A DNA stretch of 64,000 nt from Corynebacterium lowii (GCF_001412085.1 NZ_LKEV01000002.1:186001-250000); one strand, 5' to 3'; shown: positions 21,547 through 31,236, counted from the stretch's first letter. A program made the numbers and translations. The notes: generated by a model not told the origin, from the letters alone.

Positions 21547-22968
21547 TCAAGGCGCGAGACTCATCGTCGGGGCGATAAAGTCATCGGAAGAAATAAAGTA
21601 CGTATCCATCGTTCCATTGAGCATCACCATCTGGTCCGAGAGCACGTCCGGCACCCCCACGCCCAGGGTATGCAGGGCCGCCTTCAACTCCTCCGGCGGC
21701 ATATCCGCGCTGAGCTTCAGGGGGATGGGAGAGGTAATGCCCGATACCTGCGGGGTGACCTCCAACTCGTGCACTACGATGTGGAAGTTACCGTTTAGCG
21801 TGGTAATCACGCCGGGGCCGGTGCGCTGCCAGATGGGCGGCACTCCCGAGGCATCGCCGGGGAAGTTCACCGAGAGGTTATCCAAAATGGCATGGTCGGC
21901 ATCAATGCGGATTCCCTGGCGGGGGCCTTGAACCGTCTCGATGGTCACGTAGGAGAACTTCACGTTACCCACTAGCGAGGTCTTATCCGCCCGCACCGTG
22001 TAGCGGTTACCGCTGGGCGGAACCGTCCAATCGAGCGGAGCCGGGGCCGCGAGGTCAATGCCGGGGATCTCCGGCAGCGGGGTGTCCTTGATCTTATCCA
22101 GGAACTCTCCGTTGAGGATTTCCTCGCCGCGCTCCCGCAATTCCTCTGCACCGGGAATCTCCGGCAGCGGAGGCAGGCCGGGAATGGAGGGTAGGGCCGG
22201 GTTGTTATTCTCCGGGGCCTTATTCTCCCCATTATTTCCGCCGTTATTCTCCGGTGCGGCGGGGTTTTCTTCCTGCGGCAGGAAGGGAATCACGTCTTGG
22301 AGACGGGGAAGGCCGAGAAGCCCGGCTTCCGCGGCGGGAGGCTCCGCCACCGTGATTCCCAGGGCCGCGGCGGCGATGGCCGCTGTCACGCTGGTTCCGG
22401 CCGCCTGGCGGCGCTTCTTCTTCCGCTCCTTGGGCTCCTTTTCCGCCTCCGTCCAGGAAAGCGCCAACGCGCCACCCACCAGGGCCAGTAAGGTGCCCAG
22501 GCCGAAGCCGCCGAAATTGGAGGTGGGCAAGGCCACCACGCCCAGAATGAGCGAAACCACGCCGGTGAGAATGCGCCCCTCTCCTCTGAACCAGGTGAGG
22601 AAGCCGCACACGATGAGCAGCACACCAATGATGAGGGTGGATACCCCGGAGATGGTAGAAATTTGCACCTGGATATTGGAGATTTCAAAGGCCAGGTACG
22701 CCGGAGTCATAATCACCGCTCCGGCGAACATCATCACCAGACCGGCCCCAAAAGGACGCTGCTTGCGCCAGGAAGTAAAACGCTTGTTGTTCTTTTCGAG
22801 CTTTTCGGTGGCGCTTTTTTCCTCGGCGGGATCGGTTGCGGATTCTGCGGCATGAGCAGGCTGAAATCGAGAATCAACCTCCGCGGGTGCCTCGGAAGCC
22901 GAAGCCACAGGGCCGAGGTCACGAGTGACCTCGTTATCCCCTTCTGGCCCCTCGTGATTAGCAGACAC
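21547..22968 (-). CDS. DUF6114-like membrane/surface protein
   Basis: About 473 residues from a GTG that overlaps the stop of the DUF6230 gene. Order: charged N-terminal tail (1-75), three or four membrane helices (about 78-175, FGAGLVMMFAGAVIM ...), a KERKKKRR turn, a further Ala-rich hydrophobic segment, a Pro/Asn/Gly-rich linker (about 240-285), and a C-terminal beta-rich domain (about 320-473) resembling the DUF6230 partner. DUF6230 and DUF6114 genes are paired in streptomycetes. The fusion of the membrane part to a DUF6230-like domain is my reading. Function unknown; probably an envelope complex. Confidence 0.72.
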   Translation of the reverse strand: MSANHEGPEGDNEVTRDLGPVASASEAPAEVDSRFQPAHAAESATDPAEEKSATEKLEKNNKRFTSWRKQRPFGAGLVMMFAGAVIMTPAYLAFEISNIQVQISTISGVSTLIIGVLLIVCGFLTWFRGEGRILTGVVSLILGVVALPTSNFGGFGLGTLLALVGGALALSWTEAEKEPKERKKKRRQAAGTSVTAAIAAAALGITVAEPPAAEAGLLGLPRLQDVIPFLPQEENPAAPENNGGNNGENKAPENNNPALPSIPGLPPLPEIPGAEELRERGEEILNGEFLDKIKDTPLPEIPGIDLAAPAPLDWTVPPSGNRYTVRADKTSLVGNVKFSYVTIETVQGPRQGIRIDADHAILDNLSVNFPGDASGVPPIWQRTGPGVITTLNGNFHIVVHELEVTPQVSGITSPIPLKLSADMPPEELKAALHTLGVGVPDVLSDQMVMLNGTMDTYFISSDDFIAPTMSLAP

Positions 22969-23527
22969 CCTTATCCGCCTCCTCAATGGTGATCTTCGAG
23001 CCTGACGCCGTGAGTTTATCAGCGGACACGGAGGTGGCCCTGATCTTCTGCCCCTGCGCCATCAAGCCCTGAGCCACGATGGCGCTGGCACCCGGCTCGG
23101 CCTTATCGGAAAGCTGTTTAGCATCCACACCGATTTGGGGGTTCACCATCGTGAGGGCACCATCGAGCTCCTTAGCACCAATCACCAGGTTCGAGGCCGT
23201 GGTGCTGGGGCCACCAGCGATCATCTGGAACTTGCGCTCGCCCAGGCCCGGAACCTTGATGGGCATGGACATGCACAGGTCACTGATAGCGGCTTGTTCC
23301 AGCTTCAAGCGGGTCACGCCGGTTTGCCCATCGCGGATTTCCTCATTGTCCACGAAGAGGCTCATACCCTGAGCCTCCATGTCGCTCACCTGCATGGAGA
23401 AGATGGTGTTAGAAAGTGCCAGGTTTGCAGAAATACCTCCCTGCGCCATTGCCACACCCACACCCGCTGTTACCAGGGCGCTTCCAGCCATGATGGCGGT
23501 GAATCGAATCTTCCTGATGTGCCCCAT
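22958..23527 (-). CDS. DUF6230 family exported protein
   Basis: A 189-residue protein with an N-terminal signal-like segment (IMAGSALVTAGVGVAMAQGG, about 13-32) and a beta-rich remainder with two cysteines (DLCMSMP and the C-terminal KGVC). It starts at an ATG with AAGGAGACCTCC directly upstream. The family is usually followed by DUF6114, as here with an 11-bp overlap. Older annotations call such proteins cholesterol esterases, which nothing in this sequence supports. Likely exported and held near the DUF6114 membrane partner. Confidence 0.75.
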   Translation of the reverse strand: MGHIRKIRFTAIMAGSALVTAGVGVAMAQGGISANLALSNTIFSMQVSDMEAQGMSLFVDNEEIRDGQTGVTRLKLEQAAISDLCMSMPIKVPGLGERKFQMIAGGPSTTASNLVIGAKELDGALTMVNPQIGVDAKQLSDKAEPGASAIVAQGLMAQGQKIRATSVSADKLTASGSKITIEEADKGVC

Positions 23528-23587
23528 GGAGGTCTCCTTACCTGGATTACATGCTGCTCACCTCAAAGTTTAGATAGCGTGAGGGGA

Positions 23588-23616
23588 GTCATAGGATAGT
23601 TTTCTTGCGCTATCAA
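23588..23616 (-). promoter_or_regulatory. Likely promoter of the DUF6230-DUF6114 operon
   Basis: On the minus strand TTGATA (-35) and TATGAC (-10) are separated by exactly 17 bases, placing a start of transcription about 50 bp upstream of the DUF6230 ATG. Confidence 0.5.
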
Positions 23617-23695
23617 AAAGGGATGGTATCACCTTCACCGCCACTGTGGGCAATTTTGAATAAAAAATCTTCCCTCCCCTCCCCCATATCACCCC

Positions 23696-23730
23696 CAAAT
23701 AAAAAAGAACGGCCCGCATAACGCGGGCCG
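23696..23730 (-). terminator. Intrinsic terminator of gdhA
   Basis: An 8-bp GC-rich stem (CGGCCCGC/GCGGGCCG, 23710-23730, 5-base loop) begins about 20 bp past the gdhA stop and is followed on the minus strand by TTCTTTTTTATT. This is a classical Rho-independent terminator. Confidence 0.85.
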
Positions 23731-23750
23731 CTTCAATCTATTACCGCAGG

Positions 23751-25148
<1,398 letters not shown>

Positions 25149-25252
25149 TCAAAGACATTTCAATTAAAGCACAGGTATTGCCCTCGTGGGGCAACTTTCT
25201 TTCACCACCCCAGCATTTCCCATGCTCAGGGCACATAAGTAACATTGGTCGC

Positions 25253-26371
25253 GTGACCGAAAATACGAGCCCCACCATCGTCATCGCCCCCGATTCCTAC
25301 AAGGGTCGCGCCAGCGCCTCCGACGCCGCACGCTACCTCGGGGAGGGGGTGCGCAAGGTCCTCCCCCACGCCGAGATCGTCCTGGCCCCGATGGCCGACG
25401 GTGGGGAGGGCACGGCGGCGTCGTTTAGCGGACGCACCATCACCTTGCCCACTACCGACGCCGCCGGGCGTCTCACCGAGGCCAGCTACCTCTACGACGA
25501 GGCCACGGCCACCGCCTATATCGACGTCGCGGCCGCTTCCGGGCTGCCCGCCGTGGCCACGAGCCCGGTGCCGCTGACCGGCGATACCTACGGCACCGGG
25601 GTGCTCATCGCGGACGCGCAGACGCGAGGTGCCCGCTGCATCACCCTGGCGCTCGGCGGCACCGCCACCATCGACGGCGGCACGGGAATCCTCGTGGCCC
25701 TGGGCGCCACCCCACTCAACCCGCGCGGCTACGCCGTGCCCAAGGGCGGCGGCTACCTCTCCGCCATCGCCGATATAGATACAGCCCAGCTCAATATCCC
25801 CGCCGCCGCCAGCGAGTGGGTGCTGCTGTGCGACGTCCACTCCCCCGCCACTGGCCCCAAGGGCGCGGCGGCCACCTTCGGACCGCAAAAGGGAGCCGAG
25901 CCCGAGGACATTGCCATTCTCGACGCCGGATTGAGCCACCTTTGCGAACTCCTCGACGTCGATCCCAGCACCCCCGGCATGGGGGCCGCCGGAGGGCTGG
26001 GCATCGGGCTGACCTGGCTTTCGCGCATCCTCCACGGGGATGATTCCCATATCCGCCTCCTGCCGGGCGCTCCCGTGGTGGCAGCCTCGCTAGGATTAGA
26101 CGCGCTGATAGAACGCGCCGACCTCGTGATTACCGGCGAGGGCCGCCTCGACGAGCAGTCCACCCAGGGCAAGGTGGTAGGCACCGTGCTCGACCTCGCC
26201 CATCCCCATCGCACCCCCGTGGCGGTGGCCACGGGCTCCGTGCACGGCGAAGCACCCGCCGGGGCACGGGTCACCCTGCTCATCGACACCCCGGACGATC
26301 GGGCGCAGCTTATCGACGCCGGGCGTCGCATAGCGCAGGACTACCTGCGCACCTCCACCGTCCAGGGGTAG
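25253..26371 (+). CDS. glxK: Glycerate kinase
   Basis: Phosphorylates D-glycerate; family of GlxK/GarK kinases, 372 residues. The N-terminus IVIAPDSYKGRASASDAAR and MADGGEGTAAS, the central GGTATIDGGTGIL and the C-terminal ITGEGRLDEQSTQGK are signature stretches. A GTG start (VTENTSPTIVIAPDS) is preferred since upstream codons are not family-like. A TAACAT sequence ends 8 bases before it, so the mRNA may be leaderless. The 3' end overlaps the convergent gene by 31 bp. The product feeds glycolysis at 2- or 3-phosphoglycerate. Confidence 0.92.
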   Translation: MTENTSPTIVIAPDSYKGRASASDAARYLGEGVRKVLPHAEIVLAPMADGGEGTAASFSGRTITLPTTDAAGRLTEASYLYDEATATAYIDVAAASGLPAVATSPVPLTGDTYGTGVLIADAQTRGARCITLALGGTATIDGGTGILVALGATPLNPRGYAVPKGGGYLSAIADIDTAQLNIPAAASEWVLLCDVHSPATGPKGAAATFGPQKGAEPEDIAILDAGLSHLCELLDVDPSTPGMGAAGGLGIGLTWLSRILHGDDSHIRLLPGAPVVAASLGLDALIERADLVITGEGRLDEQSTQGKVVGTVLDLAHPHRTPVAVATGSVHGEAPAGARVTLLIDTPDDRAQLIDAGRRIAQDYLRTSTVQG

Positions 26372-26739
26372 TGCGCGGGCTGCTCGTGGGCGGCCTCGTT
26401 TTCCAACAGCACCGGATCATGCGGCAGATCGGCCTGCGGGGTGAGAATCCGCGAAAGGCTCATGGTGAGTTCATTCACTGAGCCCGCCACTCCCTCCACG
26501 CTGAGGGTATAGCGACGCACCCGAGCCTGCTCTAGGGTTTTCCCCTCGTGCTCCCGCTCGAAGATCTCGCTCAACTGCTCCGTCACCCCGGCGGCCATGG
26601 CAGGTTCGGGGTCATAGTCCAACGCAATCTCGCGCACCCGGCCTGCCTCCTGCAACCGTTGCCCCGCCTTGTTGAAAGCCCCGCGGAGTTCCTCGGCGCG
26701 GGCGTCGGGAATCAACACATCAAACTGAATCTGTGGCAT
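26341..26739 (-). CDS. Small conserved-looking protein of unknown function
   Basis: A 132-residue acidic soluble protein beginning MPQIQFDVLIPDARAEELRGAFNKAG. The helix-rich middle (GVTEQLSEIFEREHEGKTLEQARV) is followed by a beta stretch (RRYTLSVEGVAGSVNELTMSLSRIL). No signal peptide, membrane segment or catalytic motif is seen. Codon use is like the neighbours. Its 3' end overlaps glycerate kinase by 31 bp, head-to-head with the M20 hydrolase gene. I do not recognise a family. Confidence 0.7.
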   Translation of the reverse strand: MPQIQFDVLIPDARAEELRGAFNKAGQRLQEAGRVREIALDYDPEPAMAAGVTEQLSEIFEREHEGKTLEQARVRRYTLSVEGVAGSVNELTMSLSRILTPQADLPHDPVLLENEAAHEQPAHYPWTVEVRR

Positions 26740-26822
26740 GAGGCAAGCCTAACTAGAAAAGCACGGGAATGGTTCTATGATGGTGGCAACCCACATTTTT
26801 TCATAGGAGTGAAACGTCACCG

Positions 26823-28076
26823 ATGGGCACCATTGCTCAGTTGTTGCAATCCAATTCCGCCGATCTTTCCTTCCAGCGCGCCTTCTACGAGGATCTTCAC
26901 GAGCACCCGGAACTCTCCGGGCTAGAGCGCGCCACCGCGCACCGCATCGAAACCATGCTGGAACGCTTTAACTGCGAGGTCATCACCCAGATCGGCGGGT
27001 TCGGCATCATCGCCATCTTCCGCAACGGCGAAGGCCCCACCGCACTCATGCGCGCGGACTTCGACGCCCTGCCCGTCAAGGAAGAAACCGACGTCCCCTA
27101 CGCCTCCACCCGCGTCCAGGCCCGCCCCGACGGCTCCACCACCCCCGTCATGCACGCCTGCGGGCACGACATGCACACCACCGCACTCATGGGCGTGTGC
27201 GCGCTTCTCGACGCCACCCGCGAGCACTGGAACGGCACCTTCGTGGCCCTCTTCCAGCCCGCCGAGGAAACCGGCACCGGCGCCGACGCAATGGTGGCCG
27301 ATGGACTCGCCCGCCACATACCCAAGCCCGACGTGTGCTTTGCCCAGCACGTCATGCCCGGCCGTGCCGGCGAGGTACAGACCATGCCCGGCGCCCAACT
27401 GGCCGCCACCAACTCCATCCGCATTACTGTGACCGGGCGCAGCGCCCACGGCTCCATGCCCCACCGCTCCATCGACGCCTCCTACCTGGCCGCCATGATC
27501 GTGGTACGCCTCCAGGGCATCGTGGGCCGCGAGGTGGACCCCAACGAGTTCGCCGTGGTAACCGTGGGCTCCCTGCGGGCCGGAAATACCAATAACATCA
27601 TTCCCAATACCGCCGAGATCGTGCTGAACTGCCGCTTCTATAGCGAGGACGTCAAACGCCACGTGCTGCGCGCCATTCGGCGCGTGGTGACCGCCGAGTG
27701 TGAGGCCTCTGGTTCGCCCCAACCTCCGCAATTCGAGTTCTTCTCCCACGGGGAACTCACCGATAACTCCCCCGCCGTATTTGAGCGGGTGCGCCCGATT
27801 TTCGATGACGTATTTGGCCCCGATTCCGTAGACTCCACCCGATCCACCGTTTCCGAGGACTTCTCCCACGTGCCCCGCGCCCTGGGCGTACCCTACCTCT
27901 TCTGGCTGGTGGGCTGCACCCCGCGGGAGATGTGGGATAAGGCCGTGGCCAATAACAGCGTGGGCGAGGACGTTCCGGTGAACCACATGTCCACCTTCCT
28001 GCCCGATTACGAACCCACCGTGCAGGCCGCCACTCGCGCGGGAGCGGCGGCGGTGCTGAGTTATTTGAAGGGGTGA
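26823..28076 (+). CDS. M20 family amidohydrolase (N-acyl amino acid or hippurate hydrolase type)
   Basis: Zinc aminoacylase/carboxypeptidase-like hydrolase of 417 residues. Metal ligands and catalytic residues are visible: HACGHDMH (about 102-109), the PAEETGTGADAM segment with the catalytic glutamate, and AQHVMPG. The dimerisation domain (ITVTGRSAHGSMPHRSID) and the final EDFSHVP segment with the last ligand are intact. Substrate is not predictable; N-acetyl or N-benzoyl amino acids and gamma-linked conjugates are typical. An AGGAG lies about 14 bases upstream, slightly far. The AT-rich island starts right after this gene. Confidence 0.92.
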   Translation: MGTIAQLLQSNSADLSFQRAFYEDLHEHPELSGLERATAHRIETMLERFNCEVITQIGGFGIIAIFRNGEGPTALMRADFDALPVKEETDVPYASTRVQARPDGSTTPVMHACGHDMHTTALMGVCALLDATREHWNGTFVALFQPAEETGTGADAMVADGLARHIPKPDVCFAQHVMPGRAGEVQTMPGAQLAATNSIRITVTGRSAHGSMPHRSIDASYLAAMIVVRLQGIVGREVDPNEFAVVTVGSLRAGNTNNIIPNTAEIVLNCRFYSEDVKRHVLRAIRRVVTAECEASGSPQPPQFEFFSHGELTDNSPAVFERVRPIFDDVFGPDSVDSTRSTVSEDFSHVPRALGVPYLFWLVGCTPREMWDKAVANNSVGEDVPVNHMSTFLPDYEPTVQAATRAGAAAVLSYLKG

Positions 28077-28102
28077 GGGCTGCTTCTTTTTGGTTCCGCC
28101 TT

Positions 28103-28657
28103 TCACCTCCCCGCCCGGCGGTCCCACTTCCGCCGCCGATTACGGCCATCAATGAGCTGTACTTCGGTGCGAAAATACGGTTCAAACCCTCCGTAGCCTA
28201 TATTCTTTGCCAGATCGCCAATCCCCGCCTCATGCACGTCCACACAAAGTCTGGCCCATTTCTCGTTAATGAAGCGCGTGGCGGCGGGCCACCTCTTTCT
28301 CAAATAACAAAGACGCTCTGCCCTTATTAACCACACACAAAACACCACGCGCATGCACAGAACGTGGTAGCTCAAGTCCATCCAATCATCGAGCCTCTCT
28401 TGCGCTTCAAGCATGGTAAGAAAGAAGAGAAAGAACCACACCATAAATAGGGTAACAGTAACAAAAAACCAAGCAAGAAACAGGCCCGGAACGAGAAGAA
28501 ACAGTAAATAAAACAAGAAGGCTGCGACAGGACACAGAGAGACATAGCCTCGAAACTCCATCGCTCTACGTAATGTGCGACCGGTCTTACCTAACCTGAT
28601 ACAAACCATCAGCACTATGCAGAGCAGAAAAGGAGAGAAGAAGAATAACGCCAGCAC
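28103..28657 (-). CDS. Membrane protein of unknown function in the toxin/immunity island
   Basis: A 184-residue protein starting with GTG, with three or four hydrophobic segments packed with Phe/Leu/Val (FFFSPFLLCIVLMVCI, AAFLFYLLFLLVPGLFLAWFF, VVFCVWL) and a basic, soluble C-terminal half (about 115-184, ending NRRRKWDRRAGR). I recognise no family. It is the last gene of the AT-rich run, 26 bp after the third paralogue, on the same strand, so probably in the same transcript. It could be a membrane immunity protein or a passenger; neither is proven. Confidence 0.6.
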   Translation of the reverse strand: MLALFFFSPFLLCIVLMVCIRLGKTGRTLRRAMEFRGYVSLCPVAAFLFYLLFLLVPGLFLAWFFVTVTLFMVWFFLFFLTMLEAQERLDDWMDLSYHVLCMRVVFCVWLIRAERLCYLRKRWPAATRFINEKWARLCVDVHEAGIGDLAKNIGYGGFEPYFRTEVQLIDGRNRRRKWDRRAGR

Positions 28658-28683
28658 GATTTACCTAGAATATCCCACTATCC

Positions 28684-29430
28684 TTATTCCGATAAACCTG
28701 CCCGGAATAGCCTATCTATATAATCTTCCACGTCCACTCCCAGCGCCCAGGTTAAATCAGTTAAGGAATCTACATTATCCCTATACCACTGGCCGGGCTG
28801 CTTATCAGAGGTAAATATATAACCTGCCCCTAGCTCAAAATCAGAAGTGGATGCAGAACGATCCGGCAAACCATTCCGGCGGCGCCAAGCATCCTCCCCT
28901 TTCGTCTTTTTAAAACCCCAACGCGATCCCTCGTTCGCATCCTCTTGCACATCGAGATTAAATACCGAACAGCCCGGAGCCACCTCACCCCGGAAGAACG
29001 AGACGCGACCCTGCTTTCTCCAATCCGAGGACAGCAGGAAATGCCCTATCACGCACCACCACATCACCTGCTTCCATGCCACGTCAAAGCAGCCAGCCTG
29101 GTCAATCCCCCCAGAAATCTCCTTATTCCTATCCCCCAAGACACGAGCAACCCAACCTGCGGGATAACGTTTCCGGCGGCGTACACCCACGTAACCGGCG
29201 CTAATCTCCAACGGAGAATCTTCGCCATACATCACATAAGTATCCCCAAGCCAAAGTCCTCGATTAATCTCCTCACCAAAGTAGTGCTGCACACATTCCT
29301 CATAGCGCTGCACGCCACGCACGGCCACAGACCAATCCTCAGACTGCAAAGGAGCAATCTGAATATAGCCAGGCACCTCGGTGGCATGCTGCTCAGCCCA
29401 CTTCATTGAACCGTAATCCATTACCTGCAC
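28684..29430 (-). CDS. Putative immunity protein, paralogue C
   Basis: A 248-residue soluble protein and third member of a tandem family. Shared marks are the start MQVMDYGSMKWAEQ, then EDWSVAVRGVQRYEECVQHYFG, GLWLGDTYVMYG, GYVGVRRRKR, a WRKQGRVSFFRGE strand, and the end LTDLTWALGVDVEDYIDRLFRAGL. It starts at GTG with AAGGAG six bases upstream, only 10 bp after the TNT-like ORF, the usual toxin-then-immunity order. Immunity is inferred from that context; the family itself is unknown to me. Its GC is higher than that of paralogues A and B, hinting at a different history. Confidence 0.7.
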   Translation of the reverse strand: MQVMDYGSMKWAEQHATEVPGYIQIAPLQSEDWSVAVRGVQRYEECVQHYFGEEINRGLWLGDTYVMYGEDSPLEISAGYVGVRRRKRYPAGWVARVLGDRNKEISGGIDQAGCFDVAWKQVMWWCVIGHFLLSSDWRKQGRVSFFRGEVAPGCSVFNLDVQEDANEGSRWGFKKTKGEDAWRRRNGLPDRSASTSDFELGAGYIFTSDKQPGQWYRDNVDSLTDLTWALGVDVEDYIDRLFRAGLSE

Positions 29431-29440
29431 AGCTATCTCC

Positions 29441-29767
29441 TTACTCCACGATCTCTACAAGGCCCTTGGTGAGCAGTTCTTGAACAGAGACGAACTCATC
29501 ACCAACTTTCCTGCCACCTTCAAACATTGGCTTTTGGAAAAGATATATCGTAGCGCCACCAGGTTGCTCGAAAGCCGGAGCGGCCAATCCACTCCGAACG
29601 TTCATCCCTTCCGGCAGAGGAACATCCGTGCGCGCAAGTTTGACATATGGATAAAGCCTTATCCACGGTGGCAACGACCGCATGGGGAAACTATCAGTGT
29701 CATTCCACATATAATTTCCGTTGAGGCTACCCAGCCTATCTATAATTTTCTTTTCCGCGTTAGACAT
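29441..29767 (-). CDS. Orphan TNT-like NAD-glycohydrolase toxin domain
   Basis: A 108-residue ORF resembling the C-terminal TNT domain of CpnT and other polymorphic toxins, which hydrolyses NAD. Matching blocks in order: IDRLGSLNGNY (10-19), FPMRSLPP (27-34), GLAAPAFEQPGGATIYLF (60-77) and VQELLTKGLVEI (95-106). Arg11, Tyr19 and Gln68 fall where I recall CpnT Arg757, Tyr765 and Gln822, but the protein has no histidine at all, so the counterpart of the CpnT histidine is absent. No delivery domain, signal peptide or linker is present upstream: in-frame stops precede the ATG. It is a detached toxin tip, possibly inactive. Confidence 0.68.
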   Translation of the reverse strand: MSNAEKKIIDRLGSLNGNYMWNDTDSFPMRSLPPWIRLYPYVKLARTDVPLPEGMNVRSGLAAPAFEQPGGATIYLFQKPMFEGGRKVGDEFVSVQELLTKGLVEIVE

Positions 29768-29788
29768 AATCAGAAATACCCTTCAACA

Positions 29789-30523
29789 TCACTTCATACC
29801 TTCCTCAAATAGAAGATCTACCCAATCCTCAATTTCAAGGCCAAAACTCCAAGATATGTCCGACTGTCCAGAATTGACTGTATGATACCAAAAATCATCA
29901 TTATCTTTACTATAAAGTATGCACCCCACCCCCATCATCGATTTTCCTTCATGAATATTTTTATAACTAACATTTGACCGATTTAATATTGACCCCCAAT
30001 AGTCAAGAGCCTCTCCATGTAGTTCATTAACGGGAAACCCATCCCTCCCAATTTCAATCAATCCTACTGCATCGGGAATCTTCCCCTCAAAAAATTTCAC
30101 TCTTCCAACTTTTCTCCAAGAATCACAACGCCAAAAGAAATCGGTAGCCAAACTTCTAAGGACAGCTTTCCAGACAAGATCAAATGACCCAAAATTACTC
30201 AGACCTCTACCTTCTTCTCCCCTGTCAGAAAGACCACTCTTAATCCATGCACGATAGAAATTTCCCCGACGCCGAACTCCCACATAATCTCCCGCTAGTC
30301 TGTGTGGGCTATTTTCTCCATACATGAGGTACTTATCCCCTAGCCACAGTCCACGATTTTCATATTTTCCAAAATAATGCCATGCACACTCCTCATACCG
30401 CCGAATACCTCTGACAGCGATCGACCAGTCCTCGTCTGAAAGTGGAGAAATCTGGAGAAAATCATCACCATTGTTCTTAACATCTTCCGCAAGAGGCAGC
30501 GCCCCGTATGGCATGATTCTCAT
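29789..30523 (-). CDS. Putative immunity protein, paralogue B
   Basis: A 244-residue soluble protein, member of the same family as its two neighbours: MRIMPYGALPLAED start, EDWSIAVRGIRRYEECAWHYFG, GLWLGDKYLMYGENS, GDYVGVRRRGN, WRKVGRVKFFEGK and the acidic C-terminal DISWSFGLEIEDWVDLLFEEGMK. The start is set by the ATGA overlap with paralogue A and by alignment with the other two; the frame is open 12 codons further upstream. It precedes the TNT-like ORF by 21 bp. Codon use is strongly AT-rich, unlike the chromosome around it, indicating transfer. Confidence 0.7.
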   Translation of the reverse strand: MRIMPYGALPLAEDVKNNGDDFLQISPLSDEDWSIAVRGIRRYEECAWHYFGKYENRGLWLGDKYLMYGENSPHRLAGDYVGVRRRGNFYRAWIKSGLSDRGEEGRGLSNFGSFDLVWKAVLRSLATDFFWRCDSWRKVGRVKFFEGKIPDAVGLIEIGRDGFPVNELHGEALDYWGSILNRSNVSYKNIHEGKSMMGVGCILYSKDNDDFWYHTVNSGQSDISWSFGLEIEDWVDLLFEEGMK

Positions 30524-31236
30524 AATTCCATACCTTTCATAAATAAAATATCTACCCACTCTTCAATATCCATACCTAAGCTCCACGATAAGTCCATTTG
30601 CCTTTCAAACACATCCTTATACCAATAAGATCTATCCGCTTTTAGAAAATGCACATACCCTTCTCCGGTAAATGGATAGTCCTCTCCCATTTTCCAATCT
30701 GGATCAATTTCCTTGTTCCACCAAATAGCATCATAATTTAGACTTTCATCCCCTTTTCCGACAAGGATAGAATCTACCTGACCACTACGTTCATCTTTAA
30801 AAAATGAGACTCGGCCACTAGAACGCCAGGCGTCAGTCCTAAAAAATAGTTCCCAAACAAATGATCGCATTATATAAGCCCAGGCAATCCCGAAAGAACT
30901 AGCCTGAGTTAAAAAAGAACCAGCTTCTTTATCTCTATCAGTTAATGATACATCCCTCCACCCCGAAGGTTTTATATTCCACCTACGAACACCTCTATAC
31001 ATACCCCCTACCTCAAAAGAGTCCTGGGTTCCATACATTATATATTTATCCCCAAGCCAGAGACCAAGATCTATATCTACTCCGAAAAAATATTTAGCAC
31101 ACTCCTCATAGCGCTGAGCACCCCTGACAGCAATCGCCCAATCATTATCATTCAATGGAGCTACTGAGAGTAGTCTTTCATTCGTTTTACTGTTCTTTTC
31201 TGCACGTAAAAGAGAACCATAGGGCATAATTTTCAT
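30520..31236 (-). CDS. Putative immunity protein, paralogue A
   Basis: A 238-residue soluble protein opening the island's transcript on the minus strand. It shares with B and C the start MKIMPYGSLLRAEK, NDWAIAVRGAQRYEECAKYFFG, GLWLGDKYIMYG, a Trp/Arg strand (WRSSGRVSFFKDE) and the C-terminus MDLSWSLGMDIEEWVDILFMKGMEL. Similar length and colinear blocks over the full sequence show tandem duplication followed by divergence. AT-rich DNA. No toxin gene lies upstream; the next gene is a flavin oxidoreductase ending at 31423. Immunity is inferred from the TNT-like neighbour. Confidence 0.7.
   Translation of the reverse strand: MKIMPYGSLLRAEKNSKTNERLLSVAPLNDNDWAIAVRGAQRYEECAKYFFGVDIDLGLWLGDKYIMYGTQDSFEVGGMYRGVRRWNIKPSGWRDVSLTDRDKEAGSFLTQASSFGIAWAYIMRSFVWELFFRTDAWRSSGRVSFFKDERSGQVDSILVGKGDESLNYDAIWWNKEIDPDWKMGEDYPFTGEGYVHFLKADRSYWYKDVFERQMDLSWSLGMDIEEWVDILFMKGMEL

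Noticed and set aside
26922..28127. 400-codon frame antisense to the M20 amidohydrolase
   Set aside because: Gly/His-rich shadow of a gene with all metal-binding motifs on the plus strand.
28077..28330. Plus-strand frame directly after the M20 hydrolase
   Set aside because: Overlaps the end of the membrane protein gene on the minus strand and translates to a sequence without any domain-like pattern or ribosome site.
30524..30559. Upstream ATG of paralogue B giving a 40-bp overlap
   Set aside because: The three paralogues align from the M-x-I/V-M-x-Y-G start and the ATGA junction with paralogue A supports the shorter form.
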